A stretch of DNA of 64,000 bases. Source: Epiperipatus broadwayi. Its lineage: Eukaryota; Onychophora; Udeonychophora; Euonychophora; Peripatidae. The position numbers were made by a program, and so were the translations under genes. The number at the start of each line of letters is the position of its first letter. The first letter of the stretch is position 1. The notes under the pieces were generated by a model. The model made no database searches. It was not told where the DNA came from and saw nothing but the letters and a program-made list of their open reading frames with translations. The stretch is taken from positions 4,667,739-4,731,738 of the forward strand of contig JAQFVV010000042.1 in NCBI GenBank assembly GCA_028023455.1, given 5' to 3'. This document shows, one piece after another, positions 1 to 11,555 of the stretch.

Positions 1-1287
1 ATTATGATAAAAGTATGACATGTCGCTATTCATTTTACTTGAAAAAATAAAGATATAATATAGTAAGTTTTTTTTTGGTGAATATGAATCAGTGAACACA
101 GACAATAAATATGCATGTATATCTCTGCTCCTACAATTTATTATTAATAACTTTTTTTTTATAATTTTATTTACTCTATAATCCTAATTTATATATGCAT
201 ATTATAATAATGAAAAGGCATTGTTTTATATATGTATTGAAAAGTTACTGTTATATGTGCATTTCAATAAATAATACTTTCTACTGTATTCAAAGCTTAT
301 CAATAAAATTAAATGCATGGAATGTATATTGCAGCTCCAATGTACATATACATATAAACTTTAGAGCAATACTTATATATTTTTAATATGTACAATATAA
401 AGATTATTTTGTATATTGAAATTATTATTTATAAGTTGTATTGTTTTAAAAGTTAATCTATAGATATGTGAGCATATATATATACATGTTCAAATTAAGT
501 ATTTCATGAGCGAAAGATGTATTATAATTCACAATCATGTAGACTAATATTAAAATATATTTCTGTTGTTAACAAATTAAAAAACATCAGATATCAATTT
601 TGGTGTTACATATTGTTTACTAACATATAAATTGGCGAGGTTTTAGTAATAGCTCTTCACCATTGTAATTTAACAAGATGTGTACTAGCTAATTAATATT
701 TACAATAAACAGCATTATAAATAAGTGAATAAAACTCAGATGAGATCTTTGCCAACTAATTTATAGTAACATTTGAAACAAGAGTTTTTGATTCTGCATT
801 ATAGAAATTATTTGTGTGCCATGTTGTTTAATTGCACAGAAAAAAAAACTGATAGCCTCTATCCTCAAATTAAATGGGTGACAACTTTTTTCCTTAATAT
901 TTTAGTTCCCAGTAAATAACCCTATAACATTTTGTTTATAAACGTACTAGATAGGCAAATGTATCATTATTTATCATCCAGACTTTAGATATTTTCCGTG
1001 ATTGATTGTCATTTAGAAAAGACATTTCTTTAAATAAAACTAATCTGGAGGCAGAAATCTAACATATATATATATATATATGACATTTTATTAATAAATG
1101 GATATAATACCATAATAATTGCATCAAATTAAAAACAATACAAAAAAAAATATATTAAAGTATGCACTTCATATAGAAAAAAAAAATTCTCAGATAAAAT
1201 TAAACGTGTTAAAAAGATACATCAAACATTTTCTATTGAATAAAAAATTAATAATATTCTAATCAAACCTAAAGTTGTAGTCCTTTT
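1..1287. other. AT-rich non-coding DNA
   Basis: I see no gene here. The stretch is AT-rich with many short A and T runs and a TA microsatellite at about 1064-1082. The open frame at 195-386 is low-complexity and matches nothing I know. Confidence 0.6.
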
Positions 1288-1530
1288 AAGATTAAAGGAA
1301 TCTATAAGATTCCTTGTGGACTATGCCAGACCACTAATATAGGAATGAATATTTTGACACATCAATGCTAAGACTTTGACAAGGTTAATACTGTAAAAAA
1401 TCACTACTCTTCAATTCTTATTCTCCATAACTTAGACGATGATCATTGCACAATTTCTCCAAAAACAAAGTCCTATCAGACGCAACCGCCAAAAAATATT
1501 TATAGACTAGAAATTTTGTAGTAAACAATC
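1288..1530 (+). pseudogene. Penelope-like element GIY-YIG endonuclease relic
   Basis: The frame starting at 1288 reads KIKGIYKIPCGLCQ. This matches the start of the GIY-YIG endonuclease domain at the C-terminus of Penelope-like retroelements, which usually reads GVYKIPC followed by a YIGET motif. Here YIGET has become NIGMN, so the catalytic tyrosine is lost. A stop codon follows about ten residues later, and the frame then continues with a region (HYSSILILHNLDDDH) resembling the conserved SAI..H....H part of the domain. No reverse transcriptase is recognisable upstream, so this is a 5'-truncated fragment. In a live element the protein would nick the target DNA; this copy is dead. The family call is from motif reading; the exact end is a guess. 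Confidence 0.6.
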
Positions 1531-2755
1531 AAATTATGATTAATATGGAGGTTTCTTTACACAAATGAATTTAAAAACCATCAAGTAAATTTAAATCAAA
1601 CTTATCAGTACCCACCATCTCAAGTTTGATTCTCAACCTTTATTTATTATTACTTTTATTTTGATCAGACAAAAAAATATGACAATTGTTCTACTGCTTT
1701 CTATTTATAATTTTTTCTTTCTATACATTTGCAATGATCACATAATAACTTTTACCAGTTGAAAGCGAATATTTTGCTTAAATATATTAACATATAAATC
1801 TACATAGTTATTCCTAAAGGCTTTCATGAATTCAAATATACATATACCCATTAAATATATTAATAGTTAAAATAGTAATGTATATGGAATTTATTTATAC
1901 AATTATTGTCTATCATCTCATTTCCAATTTTTTAAGCCTTCTATTTTTTTTTTTTTTTGTAGGTGAATACATTTTTCCATTTAAAAAAAAGACTATAATG
2001 GTTAGTTTATCCTTATATTAATGAATTTAATTATTATTTCTTATACTTTAAATGATAACAAGTAAATATCAGAAATGAAAAAAAAAAAGAAAAAGAAATA
2101 TATTAATTAATTTTGTGACACAAATTTATTTTAAATTTCCATTTGAGTCTAGAAATGTTGTATTTAACATGTAAATAATATAAAAATATTATAAAGATGC
2201 TAATTTCATTATGTTACAAATTATTTACATTACACATTGTAAGCAAATGATATAAACTATTTCTAAATTTTATATACTTGATTAGAGGGGAATTTTATGT
2301 GATCACTGAAAAAAAAAAAACACTCATCAATATCTTTATCCCAAAATATTTATGGTGAAAGGTTTTTTGCATTACATCTATTGAAATAGCTTTACACATA
2401 AATGTTTTATAAGTCATAATTACTATTTATAAAAATATATTATAATCTAATATATTTATTTTCAATTAATAATTTTCTATCACTAGCAACAGATAATCAA
2501 AATATAAATTTCATTTCTCTCTTTTTATAACTGTAACTGAAATTTTTTTTTTTAAATTTTTTTATTAGCTTTTTCATATACTCCTTTCATATAACTTGCT
2601 CCTATAGAGAGGTAAGTAAATTTTAAAAAAAAGAGAATAAGGAAATAAAAATAGTGATAAGATTAAGAATAAAACAGAAATATTAATAAAACAATAAATA
2701 TTCCTTAACAATGGTCAAACATAAATTTGTCCAAAATGTTGTTTTCAATAATTAG
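1531..2755. other. AT-rich non-coding DNA
   Basis: No gene or clear repeat is visible. There are several A-only and T-only runs, for example near 1950-1965 and 2077-2095. Confidence 0.6.
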
Positions 2756-2814
2756 TAATGGTCCAACACAACTGAAATATAGTTTTTTTTATTTCAATTG
2801 TGTTGGAACAATTA
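2756..2814. repeat. Short palindrome
   Basis: An inverted repeat of about 23 bp per arm (GGTCCAACACAACTGAAAT against ATTTCAATTGTGTTGGAAC) surrounds a short T-rich loop. It would form a hairpin. It may be a minimal fold-back MITE or a remnant of one. It lies about 60 bp upstream of the LTR retrotransposon. Confidence 0.6.
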
Positions 2815-2873
2815 TTAGGAATAAATATATAAAATAACAGATGATAATAAAAAAGTTATTAGGGAATAAGTAT

Positions 2874-4358
2874 TGTAACAGTATGTATATACACATGTTG
2901 TGCAAGTGTGTGTATATATGAGTTACATAATTCATTTGTTTTGATTAAAAAAATATAAAATTAAAATATCAAGAATTAATAGTTTGAAAGGATAGAAGCT
3001 AAAAAAAATAGAGGGAAAATTTAGAGATACGTTAGGAATTAATAATAATTATGAATTGTCTTTCTTTTATATACTTTTTATAATCTGTCAAAAATACTCC
3101 TTGAAAAAAGTATTTTTAATTAAAAAAATAAAAAGTTTTTGTGATTAAATAAAATAGTTTGTACAAAACTAATCAGGCTCTGGAGATTAAGATTCCAGAC
3201 TGATTGGTTAAACAATATCTCTCTAATTCTAATCTCTGTAATTAAAATAGAAAATGTAAATTTTAATCAAAATTTCTTCGAGATAAAATGTATTGATAAC
3301 GTGGTTGAAACTCAAGCAAGGATGGAGTGAGGGTAATATAAAAGGCACACATCCTCTATTGTCTTCAGTTTCTAGTGAGTTTTTAGAAAGTTTTGGAGAG
3401 TTATTATTCTATTGAAGTATTAAAGAAAATGAGTGGCTAGTACTGAATGCTGGTGTTCGGCAGTTTCCTCTGCTCATTTCCCATGTGCCATTAGCAAAAA
3501 TGCCATGATAAAATACTCTAACTCGCCTTCTGCTGATGCTTCAATCCACCGTACCAAATTAAGTAAACCAGACACACTAAGAACAAGAAACGAAGAAGTT
3601 GCCTTTAATTTACAAATACCATGACCAAGAAAACTAGCCGGATCCAAGGAAAAAGAGATGATCACCCACATACAAAGAAAAACCAGAAAAACCAAGAACT
3701 GTGTAAAACGCCTATGAAGCCAAGAGACAATGTTTGAACCACAAATAAATTCCAGAACTGTGTATAAATCCTAGGTGGCTATTAATTGACATCATTATAA
3801 AAACTTTGAAATTTTACCTGAAATAGAATTCGTTACTATATGCATGCATACTTATTAAGTATTTCATATTTAATTATTTCTTATTATTATATTTATAATT
3901 TTTCTTTTTTATAAATTTGTTTAAATTATTAATGTCGTTTTACATCTCTCTCCATTCATATAAGTAAATGTGTAGCAGTTTTCATGTTAAGAACTAGCCA
4001 TGGGTCAAGCACTTGAAACATGTTAATTACATTTCATGGGTTCCAGTGTAAGTATTGGATGGTGCCCTGGGTTTTAAACTCATTATAAACATCCCCAAGA
4101 GATGTTTCACATTTCATGCAGCCAGGAGCTACTTCTATCTGAAAAGGTGGGTGTCTGTTTAATATTTTTATTAAATCACGATTTGACCGGGGTATGATTG
4201 ATATAATTATTTGTCATATTTACTCCCCTGCTTGTGTAAAGGGTCCCTTAAAATTTATATTCCAAAACCATATGAGTTTTATAAAAGAGAATAAATAAAT
4301 AGAAAGTTTCATAAGTTCTAAAAGTTCTAGAAGTTTAGGAGCGGCAATTCCCGTTACA
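2874..4358 (+). repeat. 5' long terminal repeat
   Basis: This is the upstream copy of the LTR pair, about 1485 bp. It aligns with 6248-7794 almost throughout, including the GT-rich start, the TATA region, and the closing GGAGCGGCAATTCCC. Open frames inside it (for example 3433-3624 and 3474-3695 on the other strand) occur in parallel in the second LTR and look like chance reading frames, not genes. Confidence 0.85.
3337..3370 (+). promoter_or_regulatory. LTR core promoter (TATA box plus initiator)
   Basis: TATAAAA at 3337-3343 is followed 30 bp later by TCAGTT with its A at 3367, which matches the arthropod-type initiator consensus. The same pair with identical spacing occurs in the second LTR (6730-6736 and A at 6760). 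This would be the start of the R region of the element's RNA. Confidence 0.6.
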
Positions 4359-4825
4359 AATGTTGTCCAATTCGTACATAAAAAGAGAGAAAAATATGTA
4401 ATCTAAAAAAAAAAATTGGCACATATAAATAAAAATATATAATTAAAGTGAAAGGATTTATGAGAGCTGAAAGAGAACAAACGGCACTAATGATAATTTT
4501 ATATGCTATAAAAAAAAGATAAGTGAAATTAATTTAATGAAATAATATAGTGGTATTAAAAAAGAAAAATAATATATATGTTGTAGATGTAGGAAAATAA
4601 ATGCGGGTAGGCATTGGCATTCGGTTAGGAATCGGCATGCAAGTGGTATTAGGGGAAAGTGTAGTGAGAGAAAATTGACCGAACACTCATGTTTGAATAT
4701 AAATTAAATTAAAATTATTAAATAAAATAGAAATTAGTAAACATATCGATGTGAATAAAATACGTATTAAAGACATATAATATAAAAAGTGTTGAGAATA
4801 TTAAATAATAAGAAATAAAGCCAAA

Positions 4826-4980
4826 ATGGAGGTTCAACATAATGAAATAGAGAATAGTGAGATAATAGCTTTAATAACTAAATGAGAGGAAAATACAAGT
4901 TGAGAATAAAATAGAGACTGCTTACGAAGTGATAGAGAAAAATAAAATAGAAGATACAAAAATAATTTGAGATAAAAATT
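4826..4980 (+). pseudogene. gag-like 5' coding relic of the LTR element
   Basis: An ATG at 4826 opens MEVQHNEIENSEIIALITK and then meets TGA. Beyond it the same and adjacent frames keep a lysine/glutamate-rich, coiled-coil-like composition, as in the N-terminal part of many retrotransposon Gag proteins. No zinc knuckle or capsid motif is visible. The assignment rests on position (about 470 bp after the 5' LTR) and composition only. Confidence 0.35.
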
Positions 4981-5146
4981 GAAGTTACGAATTTAACTTT
5001 AAAGATAACTCAGATGAATTTTAGGAAAGATAGCATGCAGACAGAAATTAAAAGGCCTGACCAGTTGAGTGCGAACACACACGTTACAAATAACTCCAAG
5101 AGTCATTCTGAGAAACACATTTATGAAAAAATTCTAGATGATTTAT

Positions 5147-5293
5147 GAAGGTCCATATAATATAATCCGTCAATATGACAACAATGCCTTTACGATAGCC
5201 AAAGGCAATATAGAAAAAGGAATGTTTAACTCCAGATCACTGAAATTAAGTGGAGGGCCGAACAATAACAAAGAACCGCCTAATAAAAATTAA
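5147..5293 (+). pseudogene. Integrase C-terminal relic of the LTR element
   Basis: The frame reads EGPYNIIRQYDNNAFTIA and continues to a stop at 5291-5293 (48 residues). The GPY.I... arrangement is the hallmark of the GPY/F module at the C-terminal end of Gypsy-type integrases, which helps bind DNA ends. Immediately upstream, in the same frame, are a stop at 5135-5137 and a degraded basic stretch. The rest of integrase and all of reverse transcriptase are missing, so a large internal deletion joins near-5' sequence to this 3' end. Confidence 0.6.
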
Positions 5294-6240
5294 AAATATA
5301 TAGTCTGATGGATTTGCCGGCTTGACCTAGTTATTAACGACCATGGATTTTGAATAATGGAAAAATGATTAAAGTTAGTTTTAATGATGAAAAAAAGACA
5401 AATAAATTCTTAAAGAATTTAGTTTGAAAATGTTAAATCAAGTTATGTCAAAACCTTCAATTATGTCTTCTCGATTATTGAGATATTCCAGCTCATAAGT
5501 CTAAAACATAGCGGAGTGTGAGGTAAACAAAATGAATGGGTAAAAATCAAAATAAACAAGCAAAATAAAAATGTTTCCTTTAAAATAAAATAAAAAACGA
5601 AGACTAAAAATAATGCTTTTTAAAATGAAATAAACAAGTGTATGATGAAATATTACTAATGAAAATAAGTCATTATCAAATAAAATGTAAAAAAAAAATG
5701 TAGTAAGATTGAGGTGTGTGTGAGTATTTGGGCAAAGATATAAATTTCAGGCCCAATTTGGAGCTGGAATAAGCCTTTTCTTGCGATAACTTTGTTCTAC
5801 AGATGGGTAGTGTGGAGATTAAATAATACTGATGATGATGTGCCAGTAGAAGAAGTCCTGGCATATAATTAATAAATCTGGAAAAAAAATTCCCAGTAAC
5901 CAAATAAAATAAATATTTCTGCAAGTCAAATGTGCAGTAGAAGTAATCCTGCCATTCGCAATTTTAAAGTCCCTGTTCGTAATCTGTTGTGCATAAAAAT
6001 TGCCCGTGCTGTAGTCACGATTTCCGCAAGAAATTAAAAGTTGGTTTAATCAGCACAAAATCGATCTGTGTGTTGAATTGCCTAATACTCTGCTGCCTGC
6101 CTCTCTTAACATTATCATTTATTATCTAATAATGAACACAAAAACTAAAATGCACTTTAGAAAAATGTTATTAAAAATAAGAATTTAAAGTGGTCAACAT
6201 TTAAGAAAAAAGTAATCAACACACTTAAAATTCTCAATTT

Positions 6241-6247
6241 GGAGGGG
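6241..6247 (+). promoter_or_regulatory. Polypurine tract of the LTR element
   Basis: GGAGGGG lies directly against the first base of the 3' LTR (6248). In LTR retrotransposons this position primes plus-strand DNA synthesis. It is G-rich in an otherwise AT-rich surrounding. Confidence 0.6.
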
Positions 6248-7794
6248 TGTGTTATATGTATATACACACATTGCACAAGTGTGTGTGTGTGTATATACGA
6301 GTTATATAATTCATTTGTTTTGTTTTTTTATTTATTAAAAAAATATAAAATTAAAATATCAAGAATTAATAGTTTGAAAGGGTAGAAGTTAAAAAAAAAT
6401 TGAGGGAAAATTTAGAGATAAGTTAGGAATTAATAATAATTATGACTTGTCTTTCTTTTATATACTTTTATTTTATAATCTGTCAAAAATATTCTTTGAA
6501 AAAAGTATTTTTAATTAAAAAAATAAAAAGTTTTTGTGATTAAATAAAATAGTTTGTACAAAACTAATCAGGCGCTGGGGATTAAGATTCCAGACTGATT
6601 AGTTAAACAATATCTCTCTAATTCTAATCTCTGTAATTAAATAAGAAAATGTAAATTTTAATCAAAATTTCTTTGAGATAAAATGTATTGATAACGCAGT
6701 TGAAACTCGAGCAAGGGTGGAATCAGTAGTATAAAAGGCACACATTCTCTATTGTCTTCAGTTTCTAGTGAGTTTTAGAAAGTTTTGGATAGTTATTAAG
6801 TTATTAGATTATTATTCTATTGAAGTATTAAAGAAAATGAGTGGCTAGTACTGAATGCTGATGTTCGGCAGTTTCCTCCACTTATCTCCCATATGCTATT
6901 AGCAAAAATGCCGTGATAAAATACTCTAACTCGCCTTCTGCCAATGTTTCAATCCGCCCTACCAAATTAAGTAAACTAGACACACCAAAAACAAGAAACC
7001 AAGAAGCTGCCTTTAATTTACAAATACCATGACCAAGAAAACTAACCGGATCCGAGGAAGGGGGGTGTGTGATCACCCACATACAAAGAAAAACCAGGAA
7101 CTGTGAAAACTCATATACAAAAACCAAGAATTGTGTAAAACCCCTATGAAGCCAAGTGACAATTGTTTGAACCACAAATAAACTCCAAATATACTCCAGA
7201 TCTGTGTATAAATCGTAGGTAGCTATTAATTGACGTCATTATAAAAACTTTGAAATTTTACCTGAAATAGAATTTGTTACTATATGCATGCATACTTATT
7301 AAGTATTTCATATTTAATTATTTCTTATTATTACATTGATATTATTTTTTTTTTATATATACTTGTTTAAATTATTAATGTTGTTTTACGTCTCTCTCTC
7401 TCCATTCATATAAGTAAATGTGTAGCTGGTCTCATGTTAAGAATTAGCCATGGGTCAAACGCTTGAAATGTGTTAATGACATTTCATGGGTTCCAGTGTA
7501 AATATTAGATGGCGCCCTGGGTTTTAAACCCATTATAAATATCCCCATGAGATGTTTCACGTTTCATAGAGCCTTCGGTCTGGAAAGGTGGCTGTCAGTT
7601 TAATATTTTTATTAAATCACAGTCTGACTGGGGGTATGACTGATAAATAATTATTTATCATATTTACTCCCCTGCTTGTGTAACGGGTCTCTTAAAATTT
7701 ATATTGCAAAACCATATGAGTTTTATAAACGAGAATAAATAAATATTAAGTTTAAAAAGTTCTAAAAGTTTAAGGAGCGGCAATTCCCATTACA
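6248..7794 (+). repeat. 3' long terminal repeat
   Basis: This is the downstream LTR, about 1547 bp, around 60 bp longer than its partner. One difference is a short tandem duplication near 7085-7140, where the AACCAAGAA-like segment is repeated. The copies differ at many scattered sites, so the insertion is not recent. It ends at TTACA (7794) followed by the target repeat GTAT. Confidence 0.85.
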
Positions 7795-7798
7795 GTAT

Positions 7799-8791
7799 AT
7801 ATAAAAAATAAAATGGAAAGGTTATAATGATATATTAAAGAATAAATGTGGAATAATAGATAAGATAGAATAAAATAAAACATAGACTATGATTACGAAT
7901 GGTAATATAAAATATGTATTTAAAATAATGGTTATATGACTATGTTTGAAGGTTGTGGTACTGATGAAGACTGCAGGACAGTCGAAACTATAAGCACAAT
8001 AAAGGAGTTATAAAAAAAGGATTTCATAAAAGTGTCTAAGAGATGATAAAAAATTTTAATATCTTAATATAAAATGAGCACTGATTATTTATTGTGGAAG
8101 ATGATGATTTGGACCAACTGATGATTGCTGATTCTGCATGAAATATGTATAATAAAGATCATTTACCTTTTCCATATGTATCGGTTGTACAAGATAGTGG
8201 GTTGGAGAAGGGAGCTTGAAAGTCTGTATTCAAACTTCTTATGGTACATTTAAATTCTAAGTATATAAATTATACTTGTATTCAATCAAATATAAGCAAA
8301 AATACTAAACTAGTGTACATTAATACTAGCAGTGTATCAGTAATTACTTACAAGTTTTTTTAAATCAATCAGTGTAAATGGTAAATATAAACATACATAA
8401 ATGCATTTGAAAGGCTAAAATGCCCTTCAGAATTTTGGATAGCAATACTTAAAATAATGACTAGAATTTAATTGCAGAAAACTCATTTGCTAATCCATAA
8501 AAGATTGAATCTCAGAGTGAATAATGTTTAAGAATTTAATTAGATAATATGCATATAATTTTTTTTTAAATCTTTTTTTTTAAAGTTTTCATAAAAATTA
8601 TATCAATTACAGATGTATTGTCCTGATGTTAAACATGGCTTATTGCAATTTTAAAAATTTCCTTCTGATTAAATTATTATAATGCATCCAGCTAACAATA
8701 GATCCTGGAGTGTTAAGAGAAATCAATGATGAATAATTGAAAAATAGTAATTCTTGAGGATTAATTTTATTTAATGAAGAAATTCAATATT
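7799..8791. other. AT-rich DNA with PLE-type tail and a dispersed repeat
   Basis: This gap between the LTR element and the Merlin element has no gene. It contains the PLE-like tail listed separately (7930-8030) and, at about 8085-8200, one copy of a repeat sharing CAACTGATGATTGCTG with the loop of the palindrome at 15625-15897 and, less closely, with 32370-32460. Confidence 0.6.
7930..8030 (+). repeat. Penelope-like 3' tail with hammerhead-like core
   Basis: CTGATGA at 7961-7967 is followed by a 5-bp stem (GACTG 7969-7973, CAGTC 7979-7983) with loop CAGGA, then GAAAC at 7984-7988. This is the order of a hammerhead ribozyme catalytic core, which is known to occur in the pLTRs of Penelope-like elements. 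One extra A (7968) lies between the core and stem II, and I could not find a convincing cleavage site or stem III partner, so activity is doubtful. The layout resembles the tail after the PLE endonuclease at 34460-34510, which supports a PLE origin. Confidence 0.45.
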
Positions 8792-9170
8792 TCCAGTATT
8801 TACCTTGCTATGACATCATTAGCCTGAAGGCATACAACTCTAATTATCCTATCTTTGCGTCATCGGAAGAACACATGAACATTGTCATGGCAATAAAGAC
8901 GACTGACATGATTAATTCGAGAGATTTGATTTTTTGATCCATAAGATTTTTTCGGTCTTGACCCGCGAGATTTAAAAGTGGATTTTTTCCTATTTGTTGC
9001 GTTTTTTTCAGTGCTTTAATATTTCACAGTTTTTTTTAAAATAAAACATTACTTTCTCAACAATTGTAAGTAACGTAATTTACATGGTATTTCTTCTATG
9101 ATATTAAGTGGATGTATTTTATATTTTATTTAATTTTCCGGATTTTCCATTTTTAGACATCAATTTAGAG

Positions 9171-10060
9171 ATGGCTATTATTGAAGCAAAAGATCTGAAG
9201 TTGTGGGATCTCCCAAAATGTGAAGAAGAGGCGATAGCTTTCTTTCAACAAGAAGGAATTTGACACCGTGTGAAATTGTGTGAAAACGGCCACGAGATGA
9301 AGAAGTACATCCATGGTACTGAAAAACAGTGGCGGTGCAATTTGAAAGATTGTCTGGAAAAAACTCCTATAAGAAAAGGCACATGGTTTAAAGGCTCCAG
9401 AATATCCTTCATAATGGCTCTTCATTTTATATATTGTTGGACCAGAGAATTAATGTCTATCCTGTGACTGACTGGACCAGAGAATTAATGTCTATCCTGT
9501 GACTGACTGGAACAATTATCTCCACGAAGTATGTGCATGGAAGCTGTTATGTAATGAAAGGCGGAAAATCGGAGGCCCTAACACAATTGTGGAAATAGAC
9601 TAAACTATTCTCCAAACATAAGAACAATGCCGGCGGAGTTCTTCCACAGCAATGGGTATTTGGCGGTATCTGCAGAGAAACAGATGAATGTTTTATAATA
9701 GCCGTTGCAGATAGAAGTGTGTCCAGTCTCATGCAAGCCATTTTAGAGAATGTGCACCAAGGCACTACTATTTATAGCGATTGCTGGAAAGGATATAAAA
9801 CTGAAGAATTGGAGGTGGCTGGATACGAGCACCATCGAGTGAACCATACATATAATTTTGTAGACCCTACAGCCGGTGTTCACACGCAAAATATTGAAAG
9901 GTTGTGGGGTTTAGTAAAATGGAGATATAAGAAGCACAGAGGAATTGTATGTCAACACTTAGATTCCTATTTGATAGAGTTTATGTGGAGGCGTATCTAC
10001 AAAGATGGTCATTTTGGTGCAATTTTACAACATATAAGCCAGTTCAGTCCACCGCAGTGA
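9171..10060 (+). pseudogene. Merlin transposase pseudogene (ISXO2-like DDE)
   Basis: An ATG at 9171 opens MAIIEAKDLKLWDL, followed by a cysteine-bearing segment (CENGHEM...WRCNLKDC) like the zinc-ribbon N-terminus of IS1595/ISXO2 transposases. The DDE catalytic domain follows: VEID with the first Asp at 9598-9600, YSDCWKGY with the second Asp at 9779-9781, and HTQNIERLWG with the Glu at 9896-9898. Between the last two is the family motif NFVDPTAGVHTQ. The C-terminus (HLDSYLIEFMWRR) is typical. Breaks: TGA at about 9261, a stop near 9464, a 35-bp tandem duplication (9438-9507) and a stop/frameshift just after VEID. The 3' half, from 9719, is a clean 113-codon frame. In life the enzyme would cut and paste the element; this copy cannot. 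Confidence 0.85.
9438..9507 (+). repeat. 35-bp tandem duplication in the Merlin transposase
   Basis: A 35-bp unit starting TGGACCAGAGAATTAATGTC is present twice, perfectly, at 9438-9472 and 9473-9507. The length is not a multiple of three, so it shifts the transposase frame. The perfect identity suggests that it is younger than the point mutations around it. Confidence 0.9.
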
Positions 10061-10190
10061 TCGTTATTTGGGTAAGTATGCATTTTGTTGTGATATTCAT
10101 CTTTTATTTTCCTTATAAATTACAGTAGTTGTAAATCATAGTTATTTCCACTAAAAAAAAAAAACAAATTCATAAATTTATAGAGTACTT

Positions 10191-11090
10191 TTAAGATGAC
10201 TGAATTATGATTAATTATTATTTGTAGACTCGCAGTTTTCACTTTATGATGAGTTTTTTTAAGACGACAAAATTATTATTTGAATACTCGCAGAATTAAA
10301 ATGACTGAATTATGATTAATTATGATTTGTAGACTCGCAGTTTTCACTTTATGATGAGTTTTTTTAAGACGACAAAATTATTATTTGAATACTCGCAGAA
10401 TTAAGATGACTGAATTACGATTAATTATGATTTGTAGACTCGCAGTTTTCACTTTATGATGAGTTTTTTTAAGATGACAAAATTATTATTTGAATACTCG
10501 CAGAATTAAGATGACTGAATTATGATTAATTATGATTTGTAGACTCGCAGTTTTCACTTTATGATGAGTTTTTTAAGACGACAAAATTATTATTTGAATA
10601 CTCGCAGAATTAAGATGACTGAATCATGATTTTCATTTTATGATGGGTTTCTTTAAGACAACAAAATTATTATTTGAATATTCACAGAATTAAGATGACT
10701 GAATTATGATTTTCACTTTATGATTGGTTTTTTTAAGACGACAAAATTATTATTTGAATTCTCGCAGAATTAAGATGACTGAATTATGATTAATTATGAT
10801 TTGTAGACTCGCAGTTTTCACTTTATGATAGGTTTTTTTAAGACGACAAAATTATTATTTAAATACTGGCAGAAATATTACTTGTTATTTGTAGACTCGC
10901 AGAAATATTACTTCTGGACTCAAACTTTACACTTTATGATAGGTTTTTTTAAGACAACAAAATTATTATTTCAATACTCGCAGAATTAAGATGACTGAAT
11001 TATGATTAATTATGATTTGTAGACTCACAGTTTTCACTTTATGATAGGTTTTTTTAAGACGACTCGCAGTTTACCCTTTATGATAAATTT
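10191..11090 (+). repeat. Minisatellite, 105-bp unit (with 80-bp variants)
   Basis: Units begin at 10191, 10296, 10401, 10506, 10610, 10690 and 10770, then become irregular to about 11090. The first units are 105, 105, 105 and 104 bp. Two later ones are 80 bp because a segment containing TTTGTAGACTCGCAG is missing. Each unit carries AAGATGACTGAATTATG, ACTCGCAGTTTTCACTTTAT and TTTTTTAAGACGACAAAATT. It lies between the transposase stop and the right TIR, wholly inside the Merlin element. Confidence 0.92.
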
Positions 11091-11555
11091 AAGACTGATT
11101 TATTATTTGTGGACTCGCAGTTTTTACTTATTAATTTTATAGTGATATTTATCTTACATTTTCCTATTTTGCGTCCAATTTTAGTTAATTATTCATGATG
11201 TATATATTACTTTTAACATTTTTTTGCCGCATAGTACTCTATTTTGTGTCCTTTTTTTTTTTTTTCAGGATGGACAGCGCCGTCATTATCCTGTACCACA
11301 TGCCTTTTTTTTCTGTTTTTACCTCATGACCCTGTACCATGTGCTTCCCCCCGGTTTACTTTTCTATGACGTCATTACCCAGAGGGCATCCTATTCTAAT
11401 CTAGCGATCTTTGACGAAGCGTCATCACGTGATATGCGGCAAAATTTTAGCGATTACATTTGTCCTCAAGTCACTAGGTGACATTGTCTTAAAAATTGGA
11501 TGGTTAGAGTGGTATGCCTTCAGGCTAATGACATCATAGCAAGGTAAATACTGGA

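Larger units (their letters stand above)
2874..7794 (+). mobile_element. LTR retrotransposon, internally deleted (probably Gypsy/Metaviridae type)
   Basis: Two direct repeats of about 1.5 kb enclose a 1.9-kb interior. Both LTRs start with TGT and end with TTACA, and the whole unit is flanked by the 4-bp sequence GTAT at 2870-2873 and 7795-7798, a target duplication of a size usual for LTR elements. A purine tract (GGAGGGG, 6241-6247) abuts the second LTR, as a polypurine primer should. The interior has only a gag-like start near 4826 and a terminal integrase fragment at 5147-5293, so protease, reverse transcriptase and RNase H are gone. I could not identify a tRNA primer site after the first LTR. 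The position of the integrase end just before the 3' part of the interior fits gag-pol order and plus orientation. Assignment to Gypsy rather than BEL is inference. Confidence 0.82.
8792..11555 (+). mobile_element. Merlin (ISXO2/IS1016-like) DNA transposon
   Basis: Terminal inverted repeats of about 60 bp (8792-8851 and 11496-11555) begin TCCAGTATTTACCTTGCTAT and match at about nine positions in ten. They enclose a broken Merlin transposase (9171-10060) and a minisatellite. The total length is 2.76 kb, longer than most Merlin elements, mainly because of the minisatellite and 3' sequence. I see no clear 8-9-bp target duplication in the flanks, so it has decayed or the exact ends are off by a few bases. 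The element is not autonomous now, because the transposase is broken. Confidence 0.8.

Noticed and set aside
3433-3695. Overlapping open frames on both strands in the first LTR (and 6882-7175 in the second)
   Set aside because: They recur at the same place in both LTRs, use opposite strands and lack protein motifs; they are chance frames in the repeat.
10191-11090. CRISPR-like array
   Set aside because: The repeat has a 105-bp period with no short conserved repeat and variable spacers; it is a eukaryotic minisatellite inside a transposon.
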